From the NCBI GenBank assembly GCA_022592435.1, contig JABYQS010000032.1:186001-250000 (forward strand): a stretch of DNA of 64,000 nt, written 5' to 3'. The translations under genes and the position numbers were made by a program. Shown piece by piece: positions 11,415 to 22,600 of this stretch. The notes under the pieces are model-generated. The model was not told the origin of the DNA, made no database searches, and was given only the letters and a program-made list of their open reading frames with translations. The stretch's first letter is position 1, and the number at the start of each line of letters is the position of its first letter. The DNA is from Cerioporus squamosus (Eukaryota > Basidiomycota > Agaricomycetes > Polyporales > Polyporaceae).

Positions 11415-12424
11415 GTCTATACACTAGTATACAGCTCTTGACGTTGGCCGCTTAGGACCGTACAGTCACGATAGCGCGTTCCCTGGCCTGTGCCGTAGAT
11501 TCTTGGACATACTCAATGAGAAGAAGCAAGGATGCATGAGAGGCATTTAGGTGTGTGCAAGCTTTGCACTTCGTATGGATTACGGGCATCTCGTATCAAG
11601 TGTCCAGGGGATCTAGAGACGATCTTCGGAACGAACACCTGTAGGCAAGAGCTAGCAATCAGGGGAAAGTACGCCTGCTCGTTACTATCTACCCTGTCGT
11701 CTTGTGGTCTTCAACACGTTTTCGGCCTGCAGTTCCTTCCCGGAAATCTAAATTCTCCCGAGCTTCGTAGTCGAGCTCGCGTGGCCCTTGGGAGGGGAAA
11801 CGGCGCGTCACGAATTAGGCTTGTCGTGGGTCAACACGCGTGACACTTGAGGAGAATGTGGAACGCGGTCACTCCCGGACTGCTCTATCATATGGATAGC
11901 GGCACTCGCGCGAAACAAGGGTGGCGAGTAGGGTCTATGTTACAGTATGACTCATGAGGCGATCACACTTTGAAATCCGGCGCGATGCTGTGCTCCCGGA
12001 ACGCTACGTCTCGCAGATGCTTGCACTGAGTCGTCTTGTGGCCATCACATATAGACATGACGGTCGATCGCCTGATGTTCATCGGCGTCTAAGTTCCAAG
12101 CCGTCGTGCCCATCTTCTCACGATAACTAGTCGCGACAACCTCATATGCTCCCCTCTCAGCTCTGTCGCTAAGTAAGGGTCGCTTTCGCAACGGGGAGAT
12201 AGGATACGTGAGCACATGTCGATGGGGATACTAGCGGCACCTTCTGAGATGAAACGTGTGGTCCGACTTCGCCTGAGCTCGTGCTGAGTCTACGGCGGTG
12301 GAGTTCCTAGCCATTTGACGCGTTCTGCCTGTCCGAGGCCCTGTCATACGGGAGGCTAGTTCTGCAGGTTTGGAACGTAGCCTTGCACTTCTGCAAGGAA
12401 CGTCAGGGATGAGCGATCAGCTCA
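11415..12424. other. No recognisable gene
   Basis: One plus-strand frame of about 100 residues (11532-11843) is open but has no motif and no supporting splice partner. Nothing else is visible. Confidence 0.4.
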
Positions 12425-13525
12425 TACTGATCGCACGAGATATGAGTGTACATACCTTCGGAGGGTTCTGGGCGTCGCAGGGTCATGAGTAATCGCGGAC
12501 GTGTGATCTACCTTGACGAACGGTGGAACGTCCGCATGCGACGGCTTGGTTACTTTGAGTGGATTCTGAATGTCCGGACAGATCTCTACTGTCTCCATGC
12601 CGCCGCGCTCGACTATCGGACTGACATCTTGAACGTTCTCGACCTGCATAACTCCTCAGTCGCCATGTGTGGACATGAGCGGACGACGTACTTGACCAAC
12701 TCCAGCGGTCACTCCAGATGGCGCCTGAGAGTGCGAGCCCAAGCACAGACTGAGACTGTCTTCCGCAGGACCGGAAACGGTGACCGCCGACAACGACCCG
12801 GGCGCCAAGAGCGACGGGCACGGTACCGGAGAAGGCTGGCGCTGCTGTGGACTAGACGTCCCCCTCGATCGGGTACAGTCCGGGTAGGCGACTTTGTCTT
12901 GTATTAGATCGTGACTGGTCCCACCGATGGGCCACAATCGATATTGATCAGGAGGTGAAAAAGCTGGCCACGAGGAAGCACTCACGTGGAGGCCTGCGAA
13001 TCAGCCGCGATATTGGCATTCGCGACATTCTCTGTTGATAGCTTGGGTCGGTGCTGCTCGGTCAGGCTGGGTGGATGTTATCATAAGAGAGAATTCTTAG
13101 AGATCCTCGGCGATCAAGGACGCCTCACATGTCATGCTGATGATCCGCACCCCACTCGGCGGTGGTGGCGGCAGGCCACTGGCTGCACACCCACCGCTGA
13201 GAAGGGTCGTGATTGAGAAACGAAGTGTGTGGTTCTCTCGCAAGACTCGGACGCGTATCGCACACGACGGCAGTGATAATGCTATCAGTGCCACGCGACG
13301 TGCAGATGCCGGCCGTGGTCTGCGATCCGCCTGTGGGCGCACGGTGGACGTTAGGCATACAACGAAATGCAAGCGGGAGATCGACATACTCTCATGCGGT
13401 TCATCCATCACAACGGCGCCCTGAGGGACAGAGGGAGGTTTCGGATGCCCAGACGTGACATGACTAACGGGTACTCCGTCCGAGATCTCTGCAGTGTCGA
13501 TCGTACGCTGCTCTACCCTCGTCAA
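12425..13525 (-). CDS. Candidate multi-exon protein of unknown function
   Basis: Several minus-strand segments with coding-like composition join in phase. Segment 13390-13525 (MTRVEQRTIDTAEISDG) joins 13129-13330 through a 59-bp GTATGT...CAG intron. Segment about 12690-12985 (rich in S/P, ending GVTAGVGQ) joins 12425-12640 (VENVQDVSPIVERGG) through a GTACGT...CAG intron in phase 0. The link between these two pairs is not resolved. The products are hydrophilic and partly disordered, and no domain is recognised. Additional exons may lie upstream, around 13.8-14.0 kb (VDAAIQGLDTVYEHYEHL), which could make this a longer gene. Confidence 0.35.
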
Positions 13526-14991
13526 GGCGTCTGGACCAACTCTCTGGTCAGAGGTCTGTGCAGCAGCGCGTGTCGTGTCTGCAGTATGATGCGGCTGGAA
13601 CCGCGCTGAGATCAGATGTGCATGGTGTCCTCGGACATGTCCGAACGCACCAGATCATGCTGACCCCATGTGTTGAAAGGGTCATTGAGGTTGCATACCC
13701 AGCTCGGCGCAGGAGAGACCGTCCGGACCATCGAGCTGCAATCGCTAGCCGGGGCTGCGCGAACATCCTGGGCGCATCCTCATGAGTGACTGGGAGTGTA
13801 CCAGAACAAACATGACGGCGCACCGGACGCAGGGAAGAGAGAGGAGTAACAGTCGCATGTTCGGACCAAACGAACCGTCGAGACTGGATGCACGGGAACC
13901 TGAGTAAAGCGGGAGTGGATATGCAGGCATACGCACCAAATGCTCGTAATGCTCGTACACGGTATCCAGACCTTGAATGGCAGCATCGACATCGACACCT
14001 GCCGAACCATTCTTATGACGACTTGGGCTAGAAATGCGGCTGTCGTTGGTCTGTGGGGAGGAGCACTTGGTTAAAAGGTAACAGGCCTTTAGGCCTTAGG
14101 GACAGAAAGAGCGGCTTACCTCTCGCGAATGATCTCCGGCATGGAAGCGCCCACCGTCCGACGAGAAGAGCCAACAGGTTTGAGGAGCGGATCGAGATAG
14201 ATCAACAAGAAGCCACGACTGCGACATGTTCTCTGTACGAAGCTGGAGGGGTTGGCGGTGGGGGAGGGGGAGGGGGAGGGGTGAACAGGGAGCGAAAGAG
14301 CACGTATTTATGCCATGCTTACCCTCGCTATTTGCTGGGGTTCTATGCGTCCTGCGTGGCTGCGGGCCCGGGAGCAAGGATATGCAGGGATACAAGTCCA
14401 AAGTCATGATTCTGATCGCACTGAGAGGAATACGTAGTTGCCACTCTAGCTATAGACAACGACCGAGTAGCAGTACTGGCCGTGGGCAGGAAGGAGGAGG
14501 ACGAAAATGGCAGGAACAGGAAGCCTAGGCCAACTTCTAGCGCGCAAAGCAGGGCTGGATCCGATGTACCATATTGGGCAAGTCAAGCGGCAGTTCTGAA
14601 TTCTCGCGAGCTCTTGACCGCGTCCAATGCGGATGTTCTCGTTCTCGCGACCAGTACTTGCGCTCCGACGGCAGGACCCCTGCAAGGCAACTAGCTCTCG
14701 ACTCGTGCACTCCGATATGCAGTACGCGTACCTGCCAGCGCCAGTTCGGAAATGGCCGTCCTCAGGACCCCGTTAGTGCCGTCGACGCTGTCGACGTATC
14801 GCTCGCGATTGGATGAATGGTCAATCGACGCAGACTGTACCTCCAGTTGGGGGCCTCGAGCATGCACGTCGCATGTCTTTGTGCAAGATATAAGGCGACA
14901 TCTACTCATGGGATCCTCCGCATCTCCTCCGTCCTCTTCAAGTCAGCCCGCTCATCCACGCAGTAGCCTCCTCGCCACTTCCGCTCCGGTC
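13526..14991. other. Unassigned; G-rich simple repeat and possible upstream exon
   Basis: A (GGGGGA)n-like tract lies at about 14253-14280. A minus-strand stretch near 13930-14010 looks coding-like and may belong to the gene ending at 12425. Upstream of gene alpha, an in-frame ATG at 14908 gives an alternative, longer Ser-rich N-terminus. Confidence 0.3.
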
Positions 14992-15845
14992 ATGTCTGAC
15001 GTCGATGCAACTACCCCGGCCCAATACACCCCGTATCTTCAATTTCGCAACATAACAGTGGTCACGTGCGGGGCTGGTCCTTACGACGAGCCTCTAACGT
15101 ATCATGGAGCCTGCGCCTTTGTAATTGAGAACATCGCTACTCGTGAGTAGCCTGCGACTGCGTATGCAAAGCTTCAACTTACGCTCCTCTAGGATGGCTC
15201 TTGATTGAGTTCTCCCTGGATGACTCCACGAGCAGTCTCTTTCCGTTCCCCACAACGAGTCTGGATCCAGGTATCGAAGGTCTGCTCTTTGAGCTGCCTC
15301 CGACATTCAACTTCGAGTACTTCGCGGTGAGTCCACGTGCACATGTCTTCCTCGTGCGTACTGGCGCAGGACCTCACACTACTGTTTACATCAGGAGCAC
15401 AATGCAGCCCGTTGGATCTCTAGAGAACCCTCCAAGAGGCTCTTCTCATTGGTCTTCAGCTTTAAGACCGACTATCGCGAGATGTGGGCGGCCATGTCTG
15501 CGAGTCAAGGCCGTGGTGTTACCACCAACACTGCATTCATGACAGTGGGAGGTACGCCAACCTTGACGCAAATGGTCCAACAACGGTTGTTTGGTACAGA
15601 TACAGTGTAATCAACGTAGTCGTGGTCGACATACCGAGTGCCTGCAATGTAACAACCTATCTATCGAAACATTTTTCAACGTCTCGGATGGCATTCTACC
15701 ACAACTGTCGAACAGTTTGTCTGCTGAAGTACAGAACTTGTGTGCTGGGCTGATGACACAGGAGGAGCGGCGATCGTTGTCGCAGTCAAGAGGTCAGATA
15801 TCGATGTTGCCGAACATGCAAGCCACTCCGGGCTCCGAGAATTAG
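14992..15845 (+). CDS. Gene alpha: unknown protein, paralogue of the gene at 42930-43725
   Basis: Four exons are inferred: 14992-15142, 15193-15326, 15395-15544 and 15600-15845. The introns are 50, 68 and 55 bp and the summed length is 681 nt, giving 226 residues. The key conserved region is RWLLIEF, then FPFPT, a hydrophobic strand pattern (GLLFELPPTFNFEYF), then AARWISREP and FSLVFSFKTDY. The same order occurs in gene beta (RWLLVEF, PFPT, LVIQLSPDFKLTYC, ACRWSVQD, FSLVLSQPDDY), with introns at the same two positions in the same phases (1, then 0). The exon before RWLL is 151 nt in both. The C-terminal part is Gln/Ser-rich. The third donor (GTGGGA) is weak and was chosen because it keeps frame. 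The family and function are not recognised. Start 14992 is preferred because of the matching exon length. Confidence 0.5.
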
Positions 15846-16172
15846 GTTTGAGAAACAGAACCTGCCCAGGGCCCGTCTCTGCCATGGTGATAATAAGTCC
15901 TCAAGACTGCTTGAAGTTGCTAGTCACCACTGACTTCGCATATTTGGATCCGATGTCAGTCCTTGACGTGTTAGATGGCTTCCTATTTGCGTGCTTAGCT
16001 TCTTCGACAATCGTATAGCAAGCTCTGGGGGAGGCCAGGGCTCCGGCCGCACTCGAACATCTGTAGCAACTCCGAGATGCCATGAGGGAGGTCGGGAGTA
16101 TGCAGACAGCCGCTGGTCTGGGCAGCCCGAAGCAGGAGAGAGAGAGAGAGAGAACCGTGTATGGCCAGCGCT
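15846..16172. other. Intergenic; GA microsatellite
   Basis: No gene is seen. A (GA)n run lies at about 16136-16152, just outside the adjoining MITE. Confidence 0.6.
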
Positions 16173-16390
16173 CATCAGTAAAGTGTGAAAAGTCTGAGAG
16201 CTCTGAGATCTCTTAAATTTAAATTCAGAGTTTACAGAGGTCTACAGACCTCAGAGCCATTCTCCACCATGGCTGAAAAATGAACATTGATATGTTTTGG
16301 AAGAGGCCTCTGAGGTCTGACATTTCTGACCTCTGAGGATGTCTGTGGGAGAACTCTCAGAGTTCTCAGACTTTTTCCACTTCACTGATG
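16173..16390. mobile_element. Small hAT-like MITE (218 bp)
   Basis: Inverted termini start CATCAGTaAAGTG on the left and, read from the other end, CATCAGTgAAGTG. They match over roughly 36 nt with about four differences (the shared core includes AAAGTCTGAGA). Flanking 8-mers ccagcgct and ctcgcgct agree at six of eight positions, compatible with a degraded hAT-type 8-bp target duplication. The interior is AT-richer, non-coding, and studded with CTCTGAG/CTCAGAG motifs in both orientations, like subterminal transposase-binding repeats. Confidence 0.75.
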
Positions 16391-16630
16391 CTCGCGCTGA
16401 CCACGAATCCCGCTTAGGCTACAGTCGCCGGAAGAGCTCCCCTTGCCGTGCCCAGGATGATGAACTCGGCTGCCAGGAGGCGAGCGAACGGGCCCAATCG
16501 CCACAAGCGACCAGCAACCCGGACGGTCGGCCGTCAAGGCAGAGAACCCCACGCAGGCGACTACAGGCATGCGGGTATCCGTTAAGGAGCGAAAGAACAG
16601 AAGAATGCATAGGAATACACACGGAGATGT

Positions 16631-18108
16631 TTACAGGGCGTTGAGGTCAGCATCGCTACCGAGTAATAGAGGAGGCACCGTCTCGAGAAGTTCGAAGAGC
16701 TCATAGACAAAGCACGCTAGCATAGGTAGGAGACGCTGTGTACGTAGGATGTAATCGAGGAAGTCCCATGGCTGCATACGATGATACATTTCATGTGCAC
16801 CCGGGAGTGGTTCCTTTTGGGTCTCCAGGGCCGTCAGGAGGTTCACTTCGCGACAATCGACTACAGGGTGTGCGTCACATTCCAGCAGAGTATGGATTTC
16901 GTCCTCTACTGCATCACGCTTACGACAGAAACGGCAGATACGACGGTGCCGTGGTACCTTTGGGGATCGGTGGTGGCCTTCCTCCACTCCGAGACGGTTG
17001 TTGGAGAAGAGAAGCCGTATCAAAGCCTCCCGATGCTTCGGGTGTGAGACCTTGAGATAAGGCTGCGGGCGACATACAATAGACAGCTTGATGGGCTGTG
17101 GCATACGCTCGAAACGCGCTCGGATGACTGGCAGCTTGCGGGACTTCGTGATGGACTGGAGAGGTCGGCAATGAATAGGATCCAGAGTATAGGTGAGGCC
17201 GGGTCTCCGGCGAGGATCCCCGCAACGGCGCGGAATTGCTCCGTCACTTCGCCGTTGAAGCGAAGCACGTAACACAGGTCCTTGTAGAGCAAACGAAGCC
17301 AGTCCAACAGAGGACCACCTGCACCCAGTTGCGTGAGTTTCACCCATAGTGCGGCCTGATCAACGGAGGGGAAGGCATTCTCGATGTCGAGTAACATGAC
17401 ATAGAGAGGCTTTCCAAGGCTGCGTGCCTTCTCAATACAGATGCGCATCACGACAGAGTTGTTGACCATACGATGGCCTTTGCGGAATCCGCTCTGGGCA
17501 TCAGGTAGGGTCTCTGTTGACTCGGCCCATTCTCGAAGACGGCAGTCGATGAGGAGTGTGAGCATCTTCAGGAAGGCGCTCTCCAATCCGATCGCTCGGT
17601 AGTTCTTGGGAACAGAGCTGTCCTTCCGGGGCTTCTTTACTGCCGCTACGATCACTGTGAGCCAGTCCTGAAGGATGGAACGGGTATCGATGCAGAGCTG
17701 AAAGAGATCCTGCAGCTTTTCAGTCGTGACCAGCAGCAGAGACTCATAAGAGACGTCGTTGATGCCTCGAGCCTGCCCGCGGCAGTTCTTGCGAATATGT
17801 GTTTTCGCAGCTTCTACTTCGTCCAACGTGAATGGCCGAGAGAAGGAGAGCGTCTCAGAGTTATCGTCGGATGGACACGGCAGCGCCTGGCCTTGTAGTT
17901 GCAGGACAGCAATGCACAGAGTGTCGAATTGTGCGTCCACGGAGGGGGGCCGATTCATGTGTTCAATAAACACTGGTAGTAGGTCGTCCACCGAGAGGAG
18001 AGGCGGACGGGGTTTCGCTGTGGTGAAGGCAGCATACGCGCTCCAATACGCAGCGGGGCAGTCAGCTACAAAGATACGGGCGAGGTTCTCGCACCGTATG
18101 GCGAGCAC
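16631..18108 (-). pseudogene. LINE-A left copy: reverse transcriptase with palm deletion and C-terminal zinc finger
   Basis: The RT fingers and palm start are clear: AAVKKPRKDSSVPKNYRAIG, then QSGFRKGHRM, then motif A as LLDIENAFPSVDQAALW, and GDPASPILWILF. After this the frame changes and the next recognisable part is the post-thumb region (IRLLFSNNRLGVEEGHH) with the CxxC...H...C finger at about 16840. The catalytic D-D box between them is absent. The intact right-hand pieces match the other LINE-A copy at 25.4-28.3 kb at protein level, so both belong to one broad family. Confidence 0.75.
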
Positions 18109-18140
18109 GGATGGTGGTTGGTAGCCAGACTGCTCCCAGC

Positions 18141-19178
18141 TCAGCGCTGAAGGGGCAGATCTCTGAGGGGCGTATTCTTCAGCGATAGGTCCAAAGCCGG
18201 AGCCGCTATTGAAGCCCTGCGAGGGACGAGTGTGAAAACTTTGCGCAGGTGGGAGAATGCGGCTGTCTCTGATGGGAGCGGGGGTGCAGGCCAGTGCGCA
18301 GGGAAGGGGGATGGTAAGACCGCAGCCAGGGACGTGGGAATGATTGCGTCGGAGATCAGGGCGTGCTGTGCGAGGGTGAGGGCCTCAGAAAGCCGTTGAT
18401 TGTGCTGAGCACTTGACTCGCTGGAGGCAGGCGGCACCCAGTGGAAGGAGACGGGGGCACCGCGAGCCCAAAGGAGGGTGCTGATTGCGCACAGCTCATC
18501 ACCATTCAGGACGGCCCAGCATTGTCGCTCGTACATCGCAGCCCAGTGGCAGATTGCTTGGGGGGCGTACTCCTCAGGAGAGAAGACGAGTATCTGCGAC
18601 GCAGGTGGAGTGGCCTGAAGAGCCATCAAGACGCCAAGCAGGACTGCACGTGAGGGTGAAGGACGGTCTGTAAGGACTAGCGTAAAGTTTTGGCCATCTC
18701 CAGGGCCAAAGAGTACCGCGCAGGCTGTACGGACAGGGATGGTACCGTCACTGGCATGTCCTGCCGTTGCGGTTACTAGATAGACCTGCAGAGACAAGGT
18801 AGGGTCAATGCCTGGAGCAGCGGATAGGACTGCATATAGATGATAGCACACCTGTGTTGCGGGGCCGTCAGCCCAAACATGTCCGTATATTCGGGCAATG
18901 GCGTTGCGAGGGGCAAAATAGTCAAACACAATCTCGTTGACCTTACGGTCAACCACAGAGGGCGCAGAGGAGCGCTTCAAGAGCATGTCCGTGTTGTGCG
19001 CTCGTCCGTGGGAGCGGCGTGCCGGGTTGGCGCAGGGTGGGAGATGGGCATGTGCCCGTGTGAGGCGAAGAGCGATGGGAGCGTGGTCAGACCAGCGGGC
19101 ATCGTGGCTGATGACGGCAAGTGTGGGATGGGGGTCGTCAGAGAAGAGACCCATGGAGAGCAAGCACAGATCAATCAC
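18141..19178 (-). pseudogene. LINE-A left copy: endonuclease C-terminus plus degenerate RNase H-like domain
   Basis: This 345-residue frame starts inside the endonuclease (VISHDARWSDHAPIALRL, residues about 22-39). Residues about 130-284 follow the order of secondary-structure elements of RNase HI: strand LQVYLVTATAG, strand TACAVLFG, strand NFTLVL, helix SRAVLLGVLMAL, strand ASQILVFSPEEYAPQAI, helix NGDELCAISTLLWARG, strand PVSFHWVPP, then helix RLSEALTLAQHAL. The usual acids are not in place: the TDGS aspartate reads TATA, the RAEL glutamate reads RAVL, and the TDSxY aspartate reads FSPEEY. The domain would therefore be catalytically inactive. Known RNase H-bearing LINEs place this domain after RT; here it precedes RT. 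Confidence 0.65.
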
Positions 19179-19659
19179 GGTCGAGCCAAGAGGCTGGAAC
19201 GAGGTGAAGCAGCCGTTTGGATGTGGGTGCCGTTGGCAATGTCAAGCTGCAGATCCTTACAGATCTGGAGCAGATGAGAGCCTCGAGTGGAGATGCAACC
19301 AGTGTCAGGCGAGGTACGGGGAATTAGTGTTGTAGGGTCTGGTCAAGTCCGGTTTTCGACCCCTCAAATCAAGAACCGATGACCGAACCGTAACCTGACC
19401 GCCTCAAATTTTACTAACCGGACCGATCATGCAGTCATGTTATAACTTGACCTGACTTCGGTCCGGTTTGCGGTTATGACCGGTTTTGACCGGTGAGCGG
19501 TCATGACTGGTCAGTGAACGGTTCTGATCGGTTTTGACCAGTTATAAGGCGGAGATATAGTAGTAAGTACAGTATGCGGACAGTAATGTAACTAGCGTAG
19601 AGGTGAAGACACATGAATCACAGACAGAGTCGCAGTGTAAGACACATCATCATCAACTA

Positions 19660-22600
19660 CCAAAAACTCTCGTTGGACTCGTCAGCACAGTCTTCCTCCT
19701 CCATGAGCTGCAGGAGCTCCTCCTGATCCTCAAAGTCCTCGAAGTCTTGCATGTAATCTCCTCCATGATCTCCTCATTTGCGCGCGCATAGTCGACAAGC
19801 TTGTGCTTCCAGTGGTGCTCAAGGCACTGGAGCTGCTCAAACAGCTTTGGCGCAAGGCGCGATCGGCGGTCGGTGAGTGTCTCCTTACCGTGTGAGAACA
19901 AGGACTCGACGCCCACTGTCGCTGCTGCGATGGGGAGGATGTCGAGCGCGAGGCGCGCGTGAGTCGGAAACATGTACATACGCTCCTATGTGAAGTCATC
20001 AATACAGATGTTCCGGTGGAAAGCACGTCAACTTACCGCCCAGTACTGCACTGTATCAGTGTCCTTCGTCACCTCAGCGGCCGGATCGTCCTCATAACGC
20101 CGCATCTCGACCTTCCACCCATCCTCAGAGTCCACATTCTGCAGTCGGCGGCGATGGACCTGGTCATAGCTGTCGCCGTCGTCCTTGTCATCCACAGCCA
20201 CTCCTTCAACTGTAAGCTAGGTGAATACGCAGCGGAGGGAGCATTGGACGGGATACAGTGACGGACAAAAATAATGCCCGCCCCAGGCCATGCACTATAT
20301 TCTCCCCGTAACTTTGTCAATATTAGACATATGTACTCGCTTTCTTTTGTGAATTATAGGCCTTCCCATTCTGCATGACTGAGTGAAGGAACGATGCAAT
20401 TTGGCCCAGTGATGCCTGAGTTATTTAAGTAACAAGTACATGACTGGGGTTATGGGTAAGCGCACAAAGGGTAATGACCGTGGTATAAAATACTGGAAAA
20501 CTGGTAAAAATGAACAAACAACTCAGTAACGTGTATGTCCACCTTTGGCCTCTCTAAGGGCCCGTACACGGTCAGGGAGTGAATGATAAAGCTTGGCAAT
20601 GAAGTCCTTCTCCAGTCCGTACCACTCCTGTTGCAAGGCATCCCATAGCTCCTTGAGGTTTCGAGGAAGAGGGTTGCGACGGCGGACACGGCGATCTAAC
20701 TCATCCCAGACATGTTCGATGATGTTCATGTCAGGAGAGCTCGAGGGCCAGGGGAGAACAGGGATGTTGTGTTCATGCAACCACTCCTTCGTAAGGTGTG
20801 CGGTGTGCTTGGGGTCGTTATCGTGTTGGAAGATGAAGCTGTCTCGGGGGATGTGATGGTCTTTGAGGGTTCCTAGGAGTGACTGCTTCAAGATGGAACA
20901 GTACTGCTTGGAATCCAGCTTCCCCTTGATGCAATGAAGACGCCCAACGCCCCGGGAGGTGATGCACCCCCACACCATCAAACTCCCTCCTCCATGCTTG
21001 ACCCGCTGCTTGACATTCCTCGGCAAAAACTCCTCCCCAACCCTTCTCCGACACCATTGCCTCCCATCTGAGCCAAAGAGATTGAACTGAGACTCATCTG
21101 AGAAGAGCACTGGTTCCCAATCCTCCACACTCCAATCCGCAAACTCCTCTGCCCACTTCTTCCGCTGCTTGATGTGGAAGGAGCTGAGATACGGCTTTGA
21201 CCAACGTACCCGTCCGTTGAGCCCAATCTCGCAAAGCCTACGACGCACAGTTCGGGCACTGACGTTGGGGAAGAGCTGGCGTTGGACGTCGGTTGCATCC
21301 CGAGCTGACCCATTGGCAAGGGCCACTTCAGCACGACGAAGGTCGCGGGGAGTGAGAAGACGGGGCCGGCCAAGCCGGGGAGCATGGTAGTAGAAGTCAC
21401 CGGTCTCCTGAACAATCTTGAGGTTCCGGGCAACTGTGCGACGATCCAGGTGCAAGATGCGGCCGATTTCCGTCATGGTCTTGGGCTTCCCAAAAGCAGG
21501 GTCGCGAAGTTGGAGCATGCGAGCCCGTTTGGTGGGAGTGCAGGGTGCCATAGTGATAGACGTAAAGAGTAGAAGGTGTAGAATGAAGATATTAAAGTGG
21601 TGTAGTGTCAGGGATTAAATGTGATGTGTACTGAGGAAAAGAAAAGGACAGGACACTGTGCGCTGGCACGTCGAAAATAAGCCCCCAAACGTTCCCACGG
21701 CTTTTGCAGCCTTTCACGCAGCCACCCAGCAACATCATAGGCACTGTATAATAGATAACTAATGTCCAGTTATTCTACAGTATATGACATATGCTCAAGC
21801 TTATCTGAGCTTGAGCTAAGGGGGATTCAATGCCTGCCACTGGGGGCAGGCAATATTTTTGTCCGTCACTGTAACTTACCGCATCCTCGACGACCTGGCA
21901 GGCGAAAGCCTGCCAGTTCCGTGCATTAGGAACCCCTGCAAGGAGGTCCCTCTCATAATCCTCCTGACCGCCCCACTGCTCCTCGATGTAAAGCAGCTTA
22001 TAGTACGGATGTAAATCTAGCCAGAAGAAGATGTGTGAGCAGAGACATGCAACAGACGAGAATTGGAGGACGTACATAGAGCCAGTATGTATGCACGAGC
22101 ATCGTCCAAGTGTTTGTAGTACTTGAGGAGCTTTTTGAGGGCCTTCTTGAGGGCGTCGCGGAAGATCGCGTACTTTGGGTTCTTCTCCTTCGCTTCCCAG
22201 CGCGAGCTGAGGGTCTCGAGCGCAGGAATAACACGGTGGAGAGTGGGGGCGCGTGACGAAGATGCGTACTGCTGGTACTGGTTTGCATCCTGGATGCCAT
22301 AAGCAACACACCCGAGATGAGCGAGGTGAAGAAGAGATACGTACTGCCAAGATGTCGGCACAGAGCTTGACGTGTTTCCAGTCATCTTCAGACAACTGGA
22401 ACGCGGACCAGGGGATCTTCTTCACGGGGAGACCGGGACAGCGTATAACTGTGATAGGACCAAACTTGACGTCGGCCATGCTGACGAAGGCGTCGATTGG
22501 CTAGCAATATATGAGTCAGTACGATACAGGTGGCAGATCTAGATGAATCGTGTCACACCTTGTGGAGTTCGTATGCACGCCGGCACATCTTGTGCGAATT

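Larger units (their letters stand above)
16631..19324 (-). mobile_element. LINE-A, left copy: non-LTR retrotransposon fragment, truncated at its 5' side by the hAT element
   Basis: On the minus strand the order is: end of an apurinic-endonuclease domain (FTSFQPLGS, then STVIDLCLLS and SDHAPIALRL), an RNase H-like region, reverse transcriptase, and a C-terminal CCHC-type finger (CRFCRKRDAVEDEIHTLLEC). The 5' part (ORF1 and most of the endonuclease) is missing because the hAT element starts at 19325. The frame breaks between endonuclease/RNase H-like and RT (around 18110-18140), and there is a frameshift inside the endonuclease at about 19195. A deletion removes the RT palm box with the catalytic Y/F-x-D-D. 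The copy is therefore dead. The bases from 16391 to 16630 may be its 3' untranslated region. Confidence 0.8.
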
